A stretch of DNA of 64,000 nt from Prescottella equi (GTDB taxonomy: Bacteria; Actinomycetota; Actinomycetes; Mycobacteriales; Mycobacteriaceae). The notes beneath the pieces were generated by a model. It was not told where the DNA came from, ran no database searches, and was given only the letters and a program-made list of their open reading frames with translations. Below, piece by piece: positions 63,881 through 64,000 of the stretch. The position numbers were made by a program, and so were the translations under genes. The DNA lies in assembly GCF_020171745.1 (NCBI RefSeq), contig NZ_JAIVAH010000028.1:114053-178052 (forward strand), written 5' to 3'. The stretch's first letter is position 1; the number at the start of each line of letters is the position of its first letter.

Positions 63881-64000
63881 GTGTTCGGCGGTGTCCTACT
63901 CTCCCACACCCTGTCGAGTGCAGTACCATCGGCGCTGGAGGGCTTAGCTTCCGGGTTCGGAATGGGACCGGGCGTTTCCCCTCCGCTATGGCCGCCGTAA
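63881..64000 (-). rRNA. rrf: 5S ribosomal RNA
   Basis: Read on the minus strand the gene starts TTACGGCGGCCATAGCGG at the window edge, contains CCCATTCCGAACCCGGAAG and GATGGTACTGC, and ends ACACCGCCGAACAC. These are the conserved 5S loops A, B, C and E; the terminal stem pairs GCGGC/GGCGG-type ends. Length is 120 bases, essentially complete, though one or two 5' bases may lie outside. The 16S and 23S genes should follow beyond the right edge. Confidence 0.93.

Overview
The window is high-GC actinobacterial chromosome, most likely Rhodococcus or a close relative in the Mycobacteriales. Three things point there. The gene order from clpC through lsr2, lysS, coaX, panD, panC, the DUF2520, DUF6779 and DUF3180 genes, folK, folB, folP, folE, ftsH, hpt, tilS, a DUF2342 zincin and a PBP4-type carboxypeptidase to ppa is the one known around clpC1-lsr2-lysS-panC-ftsH-hpt in mycobacteria. 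Lsr2 and mycothiol-linked families are present. GTG and TTG starts and 4-base stop/start overlaps are frequent. The species cannot be fixed from the window.

Layout. 1-2793 (+): the end of cbtB, then cbtA (cobalt uptake), then four small genes for a cobalt-type nitrile hydratase-family enzyme with a split beta subunit, the architecture of thiocyanate hydrolase, plus a likely metal-insertion activator. 2844-7950: OsmC peroxiredoxin, a YrhK-like membrane protein, an MFS pump, a P-loop kinase, a WYL regulator and a TIGR03086 protein. 8016-37963: the conserved block, mostly on the minus strand, covering proteolysis (clpC, ftsH), nucleoid (lsr2), lysS, pantothenate/CoA (panC, panD, coaX), folate (folE, folP, folB, folK), purine salvage (hpt), tRNA (tilS), wall (dacB-like) and ppa. 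It is broken by accessory insertions: an ECF41 sigma factor with its AhpD-like partner, a membrane glycosyltransferase/acyltransferase pair and a decayed lipase after clpC; a cysteine dioxygenase-rhodanese operon with a Cys-rich leader ORF; and a multi-pass membrane Ser/Thr kinase plus an amidase between hpt and ftsH.

38098-50428: a leaderless lexA-like gene, an unrecognised protein, a second MFS pump, a dienoyl-CoA isomerase-like crotonase, a second AhpD-like protein, a VOC protein, uraD, a TetR/DUF3533 divergent pair with a near-perfect operator, a YbaK deacylase, a flavin reductase, an alpha/beta hydrolase, an N-terminally shortened serine hydrolase, an SDR and a methyltransferase. 50438-52752 (-): two sulfur-linked units, an internally shortened LLM-type protein behind a short leader peptide and a cysteine-desulfurase-like aminotransferase behind a SAM-IV-type riboswitch. 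52822-54769: an ECF42-type sigma factor with a tandem YCII (DGPF) protein. 54972-60205 (+): a 1306-residue Pls/PosA-type peptide synthetase (adenylation, carrier and membrane/hexapeptide-repeat domains) translationally coupled to an M1 zinc aminopeptidase; this resembles epsilon-poly-lysine-type synthesis and degradation and is, with the cobalt enzyme, the most interesting content. 60191-63659 (-): an MFS transporter with a GntR regulator, and an ABC ATPase with a FadR-type regulator that has a perfect palindromic operator. 63881-64000 (-): 5S rRNA followed by a strong terminator, so an rRNA operon enters from the right edge.

No IS element, CRISPR array, tRNA or phage gene was seen. No gene-free stretch exceeds 300 bases; the largest are 10572-10838 and 29237-29497, the leaders of clpC and ftsH.
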